Shown here piece after piece: positions 1 to 13,387 of a stretch of DNA of 64,000 nt. A model generated the notes under the pieces. It worked only from the letters and a program-made list of their open reading frames with translations. It was not told the origin of the DNA and made no database searches. The position numbers were made by a program, and so were the translations under genes. Origin of the DNA: Smittium mucronatum (Eukaryota; Kickxellomycota; Harpellomycetes; Harpellales; Legeriomycetaceae). Where the stretch lies: NCBI GenBank assembly GCA_001953115.1, contig LSSL01000004.1, positions 62,001 to 126,000 of the forward strand, given 5' to 3'. Within the stretch, counting starts at the first letter, position 1. Each line of letters starts with the position of its first letter.

Positions 1-3000
1 TTATGATTTTAGATTCTTGCCTGATTTTATTGAAAAAAATTATTAAACTCAGTCTTCTTGACTTTTATTTATCCAGCTGATAAAGCAAATCCAAACCAAA
101 ATATATAGATTTGGTATATCCAACCATTCTGAAATTATAAAAAAGAATTTGTGTTTCATTGTGATATATTACTAATTACTATAACTTCATGATGGTAATT
201 ATTTCAGCCGATAAATAAACAAATCTTACGAATATCACCAAAATTATACCTCCACTGCAGCATAAATAAAAATAAAACTAATAGAAAAATAATGAAAAAA
301 TTGCTAAATCTTCCAAGTAATCAATATTCTTTTTACCAATAGTTATTTACTTGAATTTTTATTTTACTCGGCAGACCATGATATATTCAATAAATTTTAC
401 CGAAATTCTTCTGAATTTTTTCAAAAAACATCAGAATATATTATAAAAATAGGAATCACAAGATTAAAATCATAATAACTTTAAAAAATATCAATATAAA
501 ATTCTATCCAGAATGTAATTATAGATATAAATTCTACTTCTTTAAAAATTCTTGGTGTATAAAATGATTCAAAAATAATAACTTTATCAACAATTTTCGT
601 TGAAAACAATAAAATTGTTTTTAATCTAACTGAGTTTCTTTTTTCCATGAGATTTTTAATTAAATTTATCAAATAATAATAATAATAATTTAGCTTTATT
701 TTCATATTTAAGGGGACAAAAAATCACCGAAAATCTTAGTTCTCGATATTAAATATCTTCTGCACATCTTAAGATATATTTTTTAAAATACTGGTTAATA
801 GTGAATACATAAAAATAGCAATTAAAAATAATACATTAAATTTATGATATTTTTTCAAAAAATATTAATACCTAATCTATTATTTATCTTGATTTTATTG
901 GGTGTATTAAAAAAATATTAATATTTTATTGAAGGTTATTTTGCTTAAGGCAAAGATATATATGATTGATTTTTTTTTCTTCCAAAAGAACTATAACAGT
1001 TTCTGAATATATTTTCTATTCAGAAGCTGCTGTATTTAAATTGAAAAAACTATTAATGAAAAATATGTCTGTTTATAGATTGAAAGTTTTGAACTTTGGA
1101 GAATTAAGTACATATGAAATATTCGATAAATTTTCTCTATTCGGTCTCATTTTGTGAAAATAAAAGGGAAAAATTATCCTCTATTGCTGATATTAGTTTT
1201 AAAAAAACTTTTGTCACTCTGAAGATATATTTTCATAGTATTTTATTTCTCCGTAGTTATATATGCACTCTAAATCTACATATTTAATAATTACGATTGA
1301 TTCGTTTAAGATTATTTGTTTATTTTGGTGGTTTTACATAATTAGTATCGACCTTTAACAGCTTTATTATAACTCTAAAGCCCTTTTTTTATTTATTGTA
1401 TAAATATTTAACCCTTGAATATAATTTAGAATTTTTTTTTTTCAAACTTATAAACCTATATTTTAGAGTATATTGGATTTGATTCAGCTAAAAAATCAGT
1501 AAATATATAATTTTCTATAAATTTCCACAGATTTAAGAAATAATGGACAGAAATTGTAATCACCATTTATTTTCATCCGCAACTTTTGTGAATATTCGAC
1601 AAAAAAAAACAATTTAAAAAATTTTTTGTGGTTTTTTTTTTTTTTTTTTTTTTTTNNNNNNNNNNNNNNNNNNNNNNNNNNNNNNNNNNNNNNNNNNNNN
1701 NNNNNNNNNNNNNNNNNNNNNNNNNNNNNNNNNNNNNNNNNNNNNNNNNNNNNNNNNNNNNNNNNNNNNNNNNNNNNNNNNNNNNNNNNNNNNNNNNNNN
1801 NNNNNNNNNNNNNNNNNNNNNNNNNNNNNNNNNNNNNNNNNNNNNNNNNNNNNNNNNNNNNNNNNNNNNNNNNNNNNNNNNNNNNNNNNNNNNNNNNNNN
1901 NNNNNNNNNNNNNNNNNNNNNNNNNNNNNNNNNNNNNNNNNNNNNNNNNNNNNNNNNNNNNNNNNNNNNNNNNNNNNNNNNNNNNNNNNNNNNNNNNNNN
2001 NNNNNNNNNNNNNNNNNNNNNNNNNNNNNNNNNNNNNNNNNNNNNNNNNNNNNNNNNNNNNNNNNNNNNNNNNNNNNNNNNNNNNNNNNNNNNNNNNNNN
2101 NNNNNNNNNNNNNNNNNNNNNNNNNNNNNNNNNNNNNNNNNNNNNNNNNNNNNNNNNNNNNNNNNNNNNNNNNNNNNNNNNNNNNNNNNNNNNNNNNNNN
2201 NNNNNNNNNNNNNNNNNNNNNNNNNNNNNNNNNNNNNNNNNNNNNNNNNNNNNTTTTTTTTTTTTTTTTTTTTTTTTCCATTTATTGAATGTCTATAAAC
2301 CATAATATCCTGTAAATTTTTTTTCTGATTACATAATAAAACATCCGTCCTGATTTCCGACCTTTTTTGAATTTTTTTATATTTAACACTTCTCTTTTTG
2401 ATATAATTTGATCTTGAATTCTGATTTTTTATAAAAATAAATCAAAAGAATTAAATTTTATATATAAAATGCTGTGAAATATTTCTTTGAAAATATTGAT
2501 GATAGTTTAATGAAATCCAAATCGAATTATGATAATATATGGATTTTTTATTAGTTTTTAAAATTTATAAATCTTAAAAAAAACCATAATTGATGAAATT
2601 CTGTAATTTTTTTAAAACTAGTTAGACAAAACGTGGTATCATAATTCTAATATCTTTTCCCTAAAATGTTAAAAAGCAATAAAAAGTTTTCTGATTATTC
2701 CCTATAGAAATATAACACAATATCTAGTAAGATTATTTATTATATACAATTAGAAAAAAAAAATACAAAGTAGTAGTAAAGGAGGAAAATACAGAATTCT
2801 AATTCAAGATATAAAATAAGAACCTTTAATAACTTTATTTATCTTTAACTCAGCATATTTATTTTATTATTATTGGTATTATATCAATGCCATATGTAGT
2901 CAATAAACACACATGTCCTATATCCCATATAACATAAAACTTTCAAACACAAAAAATGATCATAGTATCTTAAATATCTAATGAAATGATATCAGAAAAA

Positions 3001-6000
3001 ATTATATTAGCTTTATTAAAATATAATAAATTTTGATCACTATCTTAGATTCAAATGATGAAATAATAATATTTTATCTTTTAAAGATATCACTTTTGGA
3101 TTGTGATTTATTAGTTAAAAATTGAAAACAATTGTATAAAAAAGTTAATAAATCAATATATATATTTCGAAAAAAAAAATTTTTATGTAAGACAAGTTTA
3201 TATTTTTTAAAATAGTTTTAATATTAAGTAAAATTGGTATTTATTTTCCTAAACATCTAATTGGCATTTGCTAAGGATTAAAAAAAAAATTGTATAAAAT
3301 TTGTAGAGACTCTAATTGAAAATCGAGCCAAATTTTTAGCCAACTCGGTTAAAATATTAGTAATAATTTTAAAGAAAATTTTATTGAACTTATTTGCTTT
3401 CATAAGATTTTATAACTTATTTCCGAATGAAAAATTAATCCCGATTATGTTAGATTTCTGCATATAATTACAGTTAAGATTTATCTAGATTTAAAAGGTT
3501 TTTTTATCACAAAATTTTGGACTTAAATACAAGAGAAGTATTTTAATAATAAGGTTGAATTTTTTTTATTAATTTCATTATTGAAACTTTATTTACAAAA
3601 AATTTTCACTAAAATATTTCTCCAACTAGATAATAATTTATAAGGATTTAAAAAAAATAATAATAGAAAACTATTAAATAAACTTGTCTAATAAAATTTA
3701 AAAAAATCAGTAGTTAATTCACAAAAAATGCAGATGAAAATTGCCGTCAATTGCAATTTCTATCCTATATTTCTAAATTTGAGAAATTTCCAGATCATTA
3801 TATTTTTTTCAAGATTTTTTCTAGAAAAAAAATTAATAATATATGTTTCCATGACATAATTCATACTAAAATTTTGTCTAATTTTTACAAATATTATTTC
3901 ACATAATTAAGAATTTTTTAGGATATAAATACTGGTTATTTTTTAAAATTGTGTATTGAAAAAATTAAATTATAATATTTATTTATCTATTAGTCAAAAA
4001 ATACACGGAATTTAAGGTATGTCAATTGGTATTAAGCCAATAGTCCTGAAACCACATATACAACATATAATATATCTTAATAAAAAGAGACAAAATTTCT
4101 TCATCTAAAATATTTATTAAAATAATCAAAATAATTAACTTCAGCTAATTCTAATTAATAATTATATTTTTGTATTTTTGTATTTTTTTTCGTTATTTAG
4201 GGACGTTATTTTTGAAAAAAATTGAATATTTTATTTATAACTGCTTTGAGATATAATAAATTTTCAGTTTAATTTTCAAATTAAACTTGTGTCAAATATA
4301 AGGAACTATATAGTTTTTTTTATCTCAAATATTTAAAAAGTAAAAATTATTACAGCTTAGAACATTTTTGATTTTTTGTTGGCTTTATTGAAATTTTGGT
4401 TATCAATGAAGATAATGATAACTTATGGCTCTTAAACTTATTAGTTTTTTTAAAAAAAAAAAATTAAATTTTTTTATAATTAACATAATAAAAATGTTTT
4501 TTTATAAAAACCAAGAGTTTGATGAGTTTTTTTTTTGGATAATTAAACAATTTTTTAGTATAAATTTACAAAAAAATCGATATTTCTCAATACTTTTGGG
4601 AACTTTTTTTTTGATAAAACATAAGCCCTAATCAATAAAAATTTAATTAAATATATGCCAATTTTATCTTGTAATAACAAAGTTAATTCAAAAATAGCTT
4701 TTTTATAGAATAAATTTTTCTCTTATTTGCAAAATAAAAACAATTTTTATTACAGAATATTTTTTTACGGATGAAAAACTTTGCGTATTTTATATAAACT
4801 ATCGAAATAGCTTCTCGAAAAAAAGGGAATTTTGTACAATTACAAGTGAAAAAGATATAGTATATATCTATATAGTAATATAAAAAATAATCAATTAAGT
4901 GATAGAAAAACCTCCAATTTTTTTAAAACTATAATTAAAATAATTTTAATGCCTTAAAAAATTGTTATTATGAAAAACCCTCATATACATATTTATAATT
5001 CATGATTTATGTAAAGTATTTTAAAAAAGGACCTGATATTCGTGTTTCATGATTCATTCTTGTGAAAATCTGGAAAATTTACATCAAAATACATTAAAAA
5101 GGGGATTTTTTTTTGAAACTCGAACTCTATTTTTTTTTTTTGCTTAAAAATGTATGCGCGCCTAAATAAACGAGGTTAAAGTTATTTTTATCTGTATATT
5201 AAATAAAAAAAATTATAATATTTGAAATCTTCTGCCGATCAGACTTTAAGCAAAAATAATTTTCTATTGATCCTTTAATTTCGATAAAACAAATAATTAA
5301 AAAAATAAGAAATTTACAGGTTTATATATTTAGCGGAAAAATAAAAGTTGAAATTAAAACTAAGTAAAAACGCTGTAAAAATATCAAAATATCATTCAAG
5401 ACTGGATGCTTAATGATCAAATTTCAATCAAATTTACCATTCAATAAAAAATTCAACAAATCGATAATAAAAATTATTTTGAAGCACTGATACATGGTAA
5501 TTACATAATAAATTAATTTTTAGATATTTATCCATTATAGGCTGTGTTTAAAACTAGGTGATTAATCAGTTTTAAAGATTGGAATATTAACGATTAAATT
5601 TTAAAAAAATTAATACGATTGAACTTTTATGGCAATATTATTTTTTATTGGATAATAATTCAGGTAATCTTACAATGAATTTTCCTAAATATGATAATTT
5701 TCATTTTTTATATTTTTTTTATCATTTTGATATTGGTTAAAAAATATATGAATTCCATTTGGTGATAAAAAAATTCCTAAAAATTTGTGCAATGATTATT
5801 TTTATATCTATTTACAAAATATAGCAAACCACAGCTATTTTTTTGGATTTATATTTTTCAAGGTCCAACAATTTTATTTTAATCATATTTTGAAAAGATG
5901 AAGCGTGATATTTTTTATTATAAAACTTCATTCCCAAAAAATCGTCCAATATTACTTTTAATTGGTTAACAAAAAAAAAGATCAATAAATCTAAAAATAT

Positions 6001-7753
6001 TTTAGTTTGATTAACCAGTAAATCAAATAAATTTCCTAACTCTGGCTGTGTTAGAAGAAGGATTTATTGATAAAAAATTGATTATTCATTATAATAAAAA
6101 TTTTGAAAATTTTAGAATCCAAATTGTTTAAACAGGGGAATTCTAAAAATTTATAAATCTTTGATAATCCTCATATAATTTTTTTTTAAATTTTAATTTC
6201 AGAATTTAATTTTAAAAAGTTATAAAAATCAACCGAATTAATCAGTTTCCGAAATTCATTTTCATTTTTTTTCAAAAAAATATTTATAAATCAATGAGTA
6301 ATAATAAATAATTATATTTCAAAAATATATTTTTGAAAATAATAAAATGATTATTTCCATAAGTATCTTATAAGAATTTGAATACTATTATGATTGTGAA
6401 TATATTATAATACATTAAAAACCTAAAATTAAAATAATCTTTTTTCAGAATAAATTATTAATATTCTGAACTCTTAAAAACTAGTTGTATTTTTTGTAAA
6501 AAATCATTTTTAATAATATTTACTTGGTTAACTTTTTTATCTTTCAAAAAAAAATTTAGCTTAAATATACATATTTATCTTATGGAGCCAGGTAAAATAT
6601 TCATTATTTGCGCTTATATACAAAAAATAGTCATTTTTCGTTTAAAAATTAGTACTTTTATATAAACACTTATAAATCAATTAATAATTTTTACACAAAA
6701 ATATCATTTAATTTAAAATTAATAATTTTCTTTGCTTAAATATTTCCCAATAGTTAGTTTGCATTCATAATTTAAGAGTTTTAATAAATAATTCTTCATA
6801 ATAAGATTTGGTATTTTTTTGATAGAGATAATTCTATATCACTTGATATATATATCTGATAAAAATTTTCTGATTTAATTTATAAATTTTAGATTTATTA
6901 AAGCGTTGATTAAAAAAGGATAGATTAAAACTAAAAATAATTAGATGGTAACATGAAAAACCTTAGTATATTGATTCACATAATTTTTTAGATATTATCC
7001 ATGTAAGTTTTAAACTTTTAAATTGAGAGGCAGGAAAACAAGAATTTTTCCGATGTTTCGGAGAAATTAGCTCTTTTATTAAGAAAAGTGAAATAAAAAA
7101 ATATCCGAATGATAGATTTTTCATACAATAATCAATTAATTTAAAATAATATTAACCCAAATATATATTTTTTGGATTTTTTTTATATAAATCATTTTCT
7201 ATCATAAGATGGAAAATTAACTTTGATAGAGTTTATTAATATAAAAACTGGTCTGATATATACAACGAAAATTAAAATTATCTTTATAAAAATATAAAGC
7301 ATGAATATCATTTAGAGGATATATTATTTTTTGAAAATTCTAGAAACTTTGTTATTTATGCACATATAAGAAAATGTGTTAAATAATTCAGATAATTGTA
7401 CCATAAGTGAAAATATTTGTTGATTTTTATTAAAAATATAACTAAATATTATAATTATAATTTGATAATTTCAATATTTTTTGAAGATTTAGAATGGTGT
7501 TTAGCTTATTTAAAAAAATTATATTTAAATTAGAAAAATAAACGATTCATATTAGAAAATAACCAGCACTCTATACTGAAAAATATAAAAGAAATAAAGA
7601 TAAAGATTATTTGAATTTCTTTAATTAAAACTATCGCTTATTTAGTATATTTTTATTTGAAAATTTTGATATTTAAACTAAAATTTAAGAAAATATATTT
7701 TTTTTTATGTATTTTTTTTATTTTATTTTCTTTCGCTTAAAAAATTAATAAAG
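1..7753. other. AT-rich gene-free region
   Basis: No reading frame here looks like a gene. Frames are short, made of AAA, TTT, ATA and TTA codons, and lack recognisable motifs. Base composition is roughly 80% A+T by eye with many A and T runs. It contains one N gap (1656-2253). Very decayed elements cannot be excluded. Confidence 0.7.
1656..2253. other. Assembly gap (598 N) inside a T run
   Basis: The run of N is flanked on both sides by long T tracts. Reading frames that cross it are artefacts of the poly-T flanks. Confidence 0.99.
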
Positions 7754-8089
7754 ATTTTTTTTTGAGTTTTTTTACGGGAAATTTATTTTAAAGTTAATAA
7801 AAAGTTATAAAACTAATTTAAAAAAATTAAAAAAAGTGAAATTTTTTCAAAAAATTTGTCACCCAACTCCTCTCTGCCGCTCTAGCAGCTCCATATCTCG
7901 AGGGCATTGGTTCAAGGGGGCTGGTGAATCGCTTAAACTCTGGAGCTTAAGTGTTCGTGGCACGCGGATGCTAATCAGAAATTTGGCTGTTTCCAGTACA
8001 AATTTATGATCGGCAGTGGCAGCTTGTAGCTGACTTAAAGTTATTTTAGACCCCCCCCCAGGAGTTTTCCAACTATCCCCAACCGGGAT

Positions 8090-8260
8090 TAATTGAAATT
8101 ATAAAGTTGGAATTTTATTTCTGAGTGGATCGGTGCAGGTATGCGCCGGCCGATCGTCTCATTTCTCCGTATGTACCATCGAGAGCAATTTAATAAGATG
8201 TGGTCTACAGTTTCAAGCACACCGATTTTGCAGAAGGGTCAATTTTTTTTGAATTTTTCA
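8090..8260 (-). pseudogene. LINE ORF2 C-terminal Cys/His motif
   Basis: The minus-strand frame reads CKIGVLETVDHILLNCSRW and ends at a stop about 45 codons later. The pattern C-x-x-G-x-x-E-T-x-x-H-x-L-x-x-C is the zinc-knuckle-like motif near the C-terminus of many LINE ORF2 proteins. It lies downstream of the reverse transcriptase fragment on the same strand, in the expected order. The frame between the two is broken. Confidence 0.75.
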
Positions 8261-8754
8261 TCTAAAAATTTCATATTTGATAGTCGCTGGACGGTCCAGA
8301 AGGTCCCCATTCTTATTTTCCCGATGTCTTAGAGGCCAAGTTTCAGTTCAGGATACAGCAGCTAATGATTCATCCAGTTTCCTTTTCCGCTGATTTTTCG
8401 GTCCACCGTCCACTGGTGGATTTTAGATCGGTTGTTTTTATTTTTCCTGTCGACTATGGTGATGGTTGTTTCACCTTTTGAATTTTTAACACATATTTTT
8501 TTTATCCATCTTGCACTGCCGGTCACCCAGGTGGCCATTCTGGCCTTGATGGGCGATTTAATGAGGCCGGTTATCCAAGTTTTTAAGCTTGGCCATTTGT
8601 GATATGCTCGCTCTCGAGTAGTGCTTGTTTTTAAGGATACAGATTTTATCCCCAGCTCGGCTCAGACCCGTGTGTCGATAATATAAAAAAATAGTAATAG
8701 AAATAAACTTTTTTTGATAATGGAGCTCAGAAATTTTATTGGCTAATTCAATTA

Positions 8755-9040
8755 AAAAGATCTAAAGTAGAGAGAGAGTTTAATGCAACTTGCATATCGG
8801 CCTCTGATTCTGCCAATAACACGGCATCATCGGTAAAGAGCAGCCCAGGTATCCTAGAAGTGAGTCCAGGGACATATACACCTTGAATGCCCCCGAAAAG
8901 ATCGTTAATATAAAAATATAATAGTATTGGTGAGGCTGGGCAGTCTTGTCGCAGTCCACATAGGTAGTCAGTGGGTTTGGATACACCATCTTCAATCCTA
9001 ACAGCTATTTTCAGTGGCTTGTACAGGCCCCATATAGCGC
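8755..9040 (-). pseudogene. LINE reverse transcriptase fragment
   Basis: Read on the minus strand from about 9040, the frame gives LRQDCPASPILLYFYINDLF and then GLLFTDDAVLLAES. These are the central reverse transcriptase blocks of LINE ORF2. The family consensus is LRQGCPxSPxLF for the first and FADD for the catalytic box. The Gly after LRQ is replaced by Asp and the FADD box reads FTDD, although both catalytic Asp residues remain. Fingers and upstream endonuclease are missing. After the box, the frame runs through an alpha-helical stretch (DMQVALNSLSTLD) and then decays. This is a non-functional relic. Confidence 0.85.
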
Positions 9041-9045
9041 TGAGT

Positions 9046-12002
9046 AATTAATAAAGATGTTAATTATATTTTTAAATCTGAATATTCACTAAAAAATAAT
9101 TAATGGGAATGAATTTGCTATTAAAATATATTTAAGTACGCCTAAAAAAATTCATTAATTTTTTTTTTTTGGTATTAAAATTAAGAAAAAATAGGTAAAA
9201 GCGATTTTATACTTGTTTTTTCAAGTGAAGATGTGGTTTATTACTATTAAACCCTAAAAATGTTAAATTTATATATAGGTTCATAAAATTTCAAAGTCTA
9301 TTCTAAAAAGCAATATGCTTTTGTAGTTAAATTGACTTGAAAAAATTTGTGATTTTTTTAAAATCAAATGAACAAGATTTCAGCATGCTATAGATATTTT
9401 TATATTAGAATTTCATAAGAATACTTGATTTTTTATTTTAACTTTACCGATATCGAATGAGTTTTCATAAAACTTTATATTATATTAACCTTTTTCACAA
9501 AGTCTATTTATTCGAAAAAAAAAAATCAAGAAAATTTACCATGTCAATTGAGATTACAAAAAAATATTGTAGTGCAAATTTTCGAAAAATAAAAACAAGT
9601 AAAAATCTATAATTTGAATCAAATCCGGCAAGACTCTTACCGAAGAAAGATTTATCTCAAAATCAAAATAAAAACATTAATATAAGACATTGAAATAACT
9701 ATTTTTACAATTTTTGGGCAGCTATTATACGGCTTGGGCTAAATTTAACCTTTAAAAAAAGTTAAAAAAATCTGAATCTGAAAACCAATGTAACCGATAT
9801 CCATTTAAATCCATGCTTTTATATTTGGTGTTATATTTTCAAGTAATTGAAATATTAGTTTACAAAGCAATAAAAAAATGTAATAATATTTAAATGATGA
9901 ACGAGAGATTCGAAGATATCAAATAGAGATCGCATTTACTAAAATTACAAGAAAAAAAATCAAAAAATCAAATTTATTTAGTAAATCTAAAAAGATAAAT
10001 GATAATAGGAATCAATACGTACATTTTAGAATCGCAAAAATGTTTTAGAAGATATGAATCCCTATGAAGCATTTGTGTCCTATCTAGATTTTAACAAAAT
10101 GTTGAAATATCATATAATGGATTTTTTTAAAAAAAAATCCTACCACTTAAATCAAGGAATAATTCTAACTTCATAATAATTAAAATTTTCATTTATGGGA
10201 AGTCATCAGAATTCTTTAGATATATGTTGTTTTTAGATGCATATAAATAAGCTCAAAATAAACCTACACATATAGATGTATTCATCACTGGAAAACATAT
10301 TATTTGTGTAATAAAGCAAAGATAAAGAATTTTTTTTCTATAGAACTTTTTTCTATAGCGCCATTATCATCCGAAGATGTAGATTTGTTTTATATCAGTG
10401 AATATCCAATAATATAAACGATAAAAGTGAATTAAATGAACGAGAAAGTCGTAGTGAAACATCCGATCAGTTTTTTTGGGCCCCAAACTTGTTTCGAGCT
10501 TCTATTTGATAATAAAACATTGATCCAATAAATAAAAAAACTCTGTATATTAAATTTAGGCGCGAAGAAAATATTTCATTCATTATTGATATCACATTTT
10601 TTTAAATGATAAATTATAGTGAACCTGTTTTGACATTTCTTAAATAGTATAATATATTATATAATGATTTGAGAAATTATTTAGGTGGAAAAGGTAATCG
10701 TAGTTCAAATTACGAAACAGTTAACTATGAGTGTACCGGATCTCTGTTTGCGAAGAGCTTGAGTTTTAGCCAGAGCTTAATTAATACAGATGACCTTTCT
10801 AAGAAATTTCTGTCATATCTTACCCAAAATAAAAAAATTTGGACTTGACAATTAGAAAAGGAAATGTGTTTTGGGAATCCCGAATCGTCATTCTGATAAG
10901 TTATCTTTGCTTTTTTAAACAAAAGCGAATTAATAATTGATATTTAGATACAAACATCTTTAGTAGCTCATAGCCTATGCACGTAGAGATATTAGATTTA
11001 TCCTAAACTAACACTCCATCGGGTTTTAGAGATCTTTTTAAGTCGTGTTTATTGAGAATAATTTTATAACATCATCATCATCGTTTTATCTACTAACATG
11101 CAATATATATATCACATTACTAAGAAAATTTCTTTACTTTTATTTTATCCTTAAAATTTTTGAGTAACTACTCATTATTTTTTCTTAAACTATGAGAAAA
11201 AACTTGTAATGTGTACGAATGATTATCAGGCGGACAAGAGGCTATTTTTTCGACTCCTTCATTGGTATTTTTTCATAATATAGGCTAATTGGCTCAGAAA
11301 TATGAAAAATTACCCAGAGTTAGAGGATGATTTCGTATTTATTGGTATATAATAAAAACATGACAATTCTTTACCCCGATTTAATAAACCTCAAATAAGA
11401 AATAAAAATTAGACAAAGTAAGGCGCCCCTTTAATCAAATACTTTACCAAGCAGAGTATTCAAAGTTAGGGGGTAGAAATAAAAAACTGCAATAAAAATT
11501 AATTTTAATATTTATAAATAATGATATACTATCGCATTGATTACTAGAGTTAAATCCACTCATGTGCATACTAAGTTGAATATAATAATAATATTTTTTT
11601 AATTCAACGACAGCTTAATTCTTGGCTCATTGGTGATGCAAAAGTGTTGGTTACACGAACCTGGTTCCATGACAAAGTTTTAAAACATTATTATCACTAT
11701 AATATGTGGATAATAGATCCTAGAATGCTATAATTTCTAGCATCGATTGGACATAAATAATTTTATCCAATGAATATTATCTTAACTCATTACTAATCAC
11801 CCGTATAATTGATAATAAAAATAATTATTTTCATATTTAGTGACTTTTCCCCATCTCGTTTAGACTGAAAAAAAAAATTCCTATTAGCTGAGTCTAACGT
11901 CACTTATTCGATAATGGCTACAATTGGTCCAATCGCAAAAATTTATTTTTAATAAAACGTTCCATTGACCGAAAAATGAACACAATTTTTTTACTGAGCG
12001 TT
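9046..12002. other. Gene-free AT-rich region
   Basis: Short frames only. The base composition becomes slightly less extreme toward 10.4-12 kb. No motif was recognised. Confidence 0.65.
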
Positions 12003-12173
12003 TTAACCCTTTCAGGGCAGATGGTACAAAAATGGCTTTCGTTTTAAGATCAATGTTATCATTAGACCAATAATTATAGCATATTATTGGATACATCTAA
12101 ATTTTATCCCAATTGTGATTGTTAATATACACAAGTAGGAGTAAGGCAAGAACTTGGGCCCGGAAAGGGTTAA
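12003..12173. mobile_element. MITE with piggyBac-like ends
   Basis: The left end reads TTAACCCTTTCAGGGC and the right end is its near-perfect reverse complement, GCCCGGAAAGGGTTAA. Both lie at TTAA, the target site used by piggyBac-type transposons. The termini differ at one position. The 171-bp interior has no coding capacity, so this looks like a non-autonomous miniature element. Autonomous piggyBac sequence was not seen in the window. Confidence 0.7.
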
Positions 12174-13255
12174 AAGATTGAATGAAAACAATGCCAACAG
12201 AATTGGGTGATCAATTAAGTTTGAATCTAGAATTTATGCTTTCATGCAGGTGCAAATTAATGTTTTCAGGACCCATATGCATACGAGGTTCCGATTTGTT
12301 ATAAATAATCTTATATTAGTCGAACAAAATGTCGAATACCCAATAATTAATAAGATTTCGGAATAAAACATCATTATTAATTTCCACTGAAATTAAATAA
12401 TCGATCAGTTTTACGTCTTTGGCCCTGGATGGATTTATGCAGGCGGAATTGGCCCTTTCTGAATCGATTGCATAAGAACCCTTTATACAAAATTAATAAA
12501 ATCCAAAACATGCATTAAACCCCGGTTTTAAATAATTAATTGGCTATAAATTTAGAATTATTATGCTCAAACTCCAATTATAGCAAATGAAAATTGCCAA
12601 ATTTTAGGGCTCTAAAAAATCTTTAGTTTCCTAATTTTGGATGCCCAGTAATTTATTGTGTTTCAATTTATAATCCAATAGAAAAATGAATCATTGGGAA
12701 ATATTTGATAGCACCAATGAATATATGTGATAAATGATTGGACTAAAGATTCCAATCAATGCACTGAAACAAATTGTATAGGTCATTAGTATATTTTCAT
12801 CAAAAATAATAAATAATACCACAGTGATAATTTGTATAATAGCAATAAAATACCAATTTATTTGTGATTTCATGTTGTGATTATAACATAAGAATAAAAT
12901 TCTATTCGATAAAGAATTAAGATTCCAGAAAAATGTGACTTTTGTGTTACTAATAGATATATATTGTGATAGATAAAACTCTGAAGACCCACTATCCCAT
13001 TTCACTTATTTTTAGTGCAGTTTCTAATAACGTTATCTTGCTATAGTATTTCGTGATGTAGGAAAAAAACAACCTCATATTCACTTTTGCAAATAGTGTT
13101 TTTTTATTACCTGATTATCCCTAATAACACTCATTTGCTGATTGGGACAGTCGAAATATGTATAAAACCATAGCATTTGACCGAACACCTGGCCACATAT
13201 TTTAATAAAAGAATCTGCAGTTATTTTAAGGTGTATTATCTCTTATATCTTCAAG
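12174..13255. other. Upstream flank of MET2 copy 1
   Basis: No gene is recognised. A minus-strand open frame at 12691-13005 encodes a hydrophobic C-terminal half, but its only ATG leaves 59 codons and it has no recognisable motif, so it is not called. The 3' part of this stretch presumably contains the promoter of MET2 copy 1. Confidence 0.5.
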
Positions 13256-13263
13256 TATAAATA
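13256..13263 (+). promoter_or_regulatory. TATA box of MET2 copy 1
   Basis: A perfect TATAAATA lies 125-132 bp before the ATG at 13388. It is followed by a pyrimidine-rich leader, a common layout for well-expressed fungal genes. No transcript evidence is available. Confidence 0.55.
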
Positions 13264-13387
13264 GAAGACGGTTTCTCAATCTTTATTTTAATCAATTATC
13301 TTTGACGTTCAATTGCAATTATTTCTCATATAACTTATTTATTTTATTTGTCTTGGGCTAGTGATTAATTATCTTTCTACATTAAAA

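Larger units (their letters stand above)
7754..9045 (-). mobile_element. 5'-truncated LINE (non-LTR retrotransposon)
   Basis: On the minus strand this block holds, in order, a reverse transcriptase fragment (9040-8755), a degenerate stretch, a C-terminal Cys/His motif (8260-8090), a 3' UTR (about 8090-7776) and an A-rich tail (7773-7754). It stands out from its surroundings by higher GC content. It stops abruptly near 9045 in the middle of the reverse transcriptase, as expected from 5' truncation during target-primed reverse transcription. Its 3' UTR recurs at 15278-15456, 15457-15612 and 34244-34385, which defines the family. Frameshifts and stops between the two coding fragments show it is dead. 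Confidence 0.85.

Noticed and set aside
1496..2305. Long open frames crossing the first N gap
   Set aside because: They exist only because N and poly-T/poly-A codons contain no stop. The same applies to frames over 25586-26309.
8141..8332. Plus-strand frame of 63 codons
   Set aside because: It is the antisense of the LINE C-terminal region.
12691..13005. 104-codon minus-strand frame with hydrophobic segments
   Set aside because: It starts with GTG; the first ATG leaves 59 codons. Hydrophobic Ile/Phe/Tyr-rich peptides are common by chance in this AT-rich DNA, and no motif is seen.
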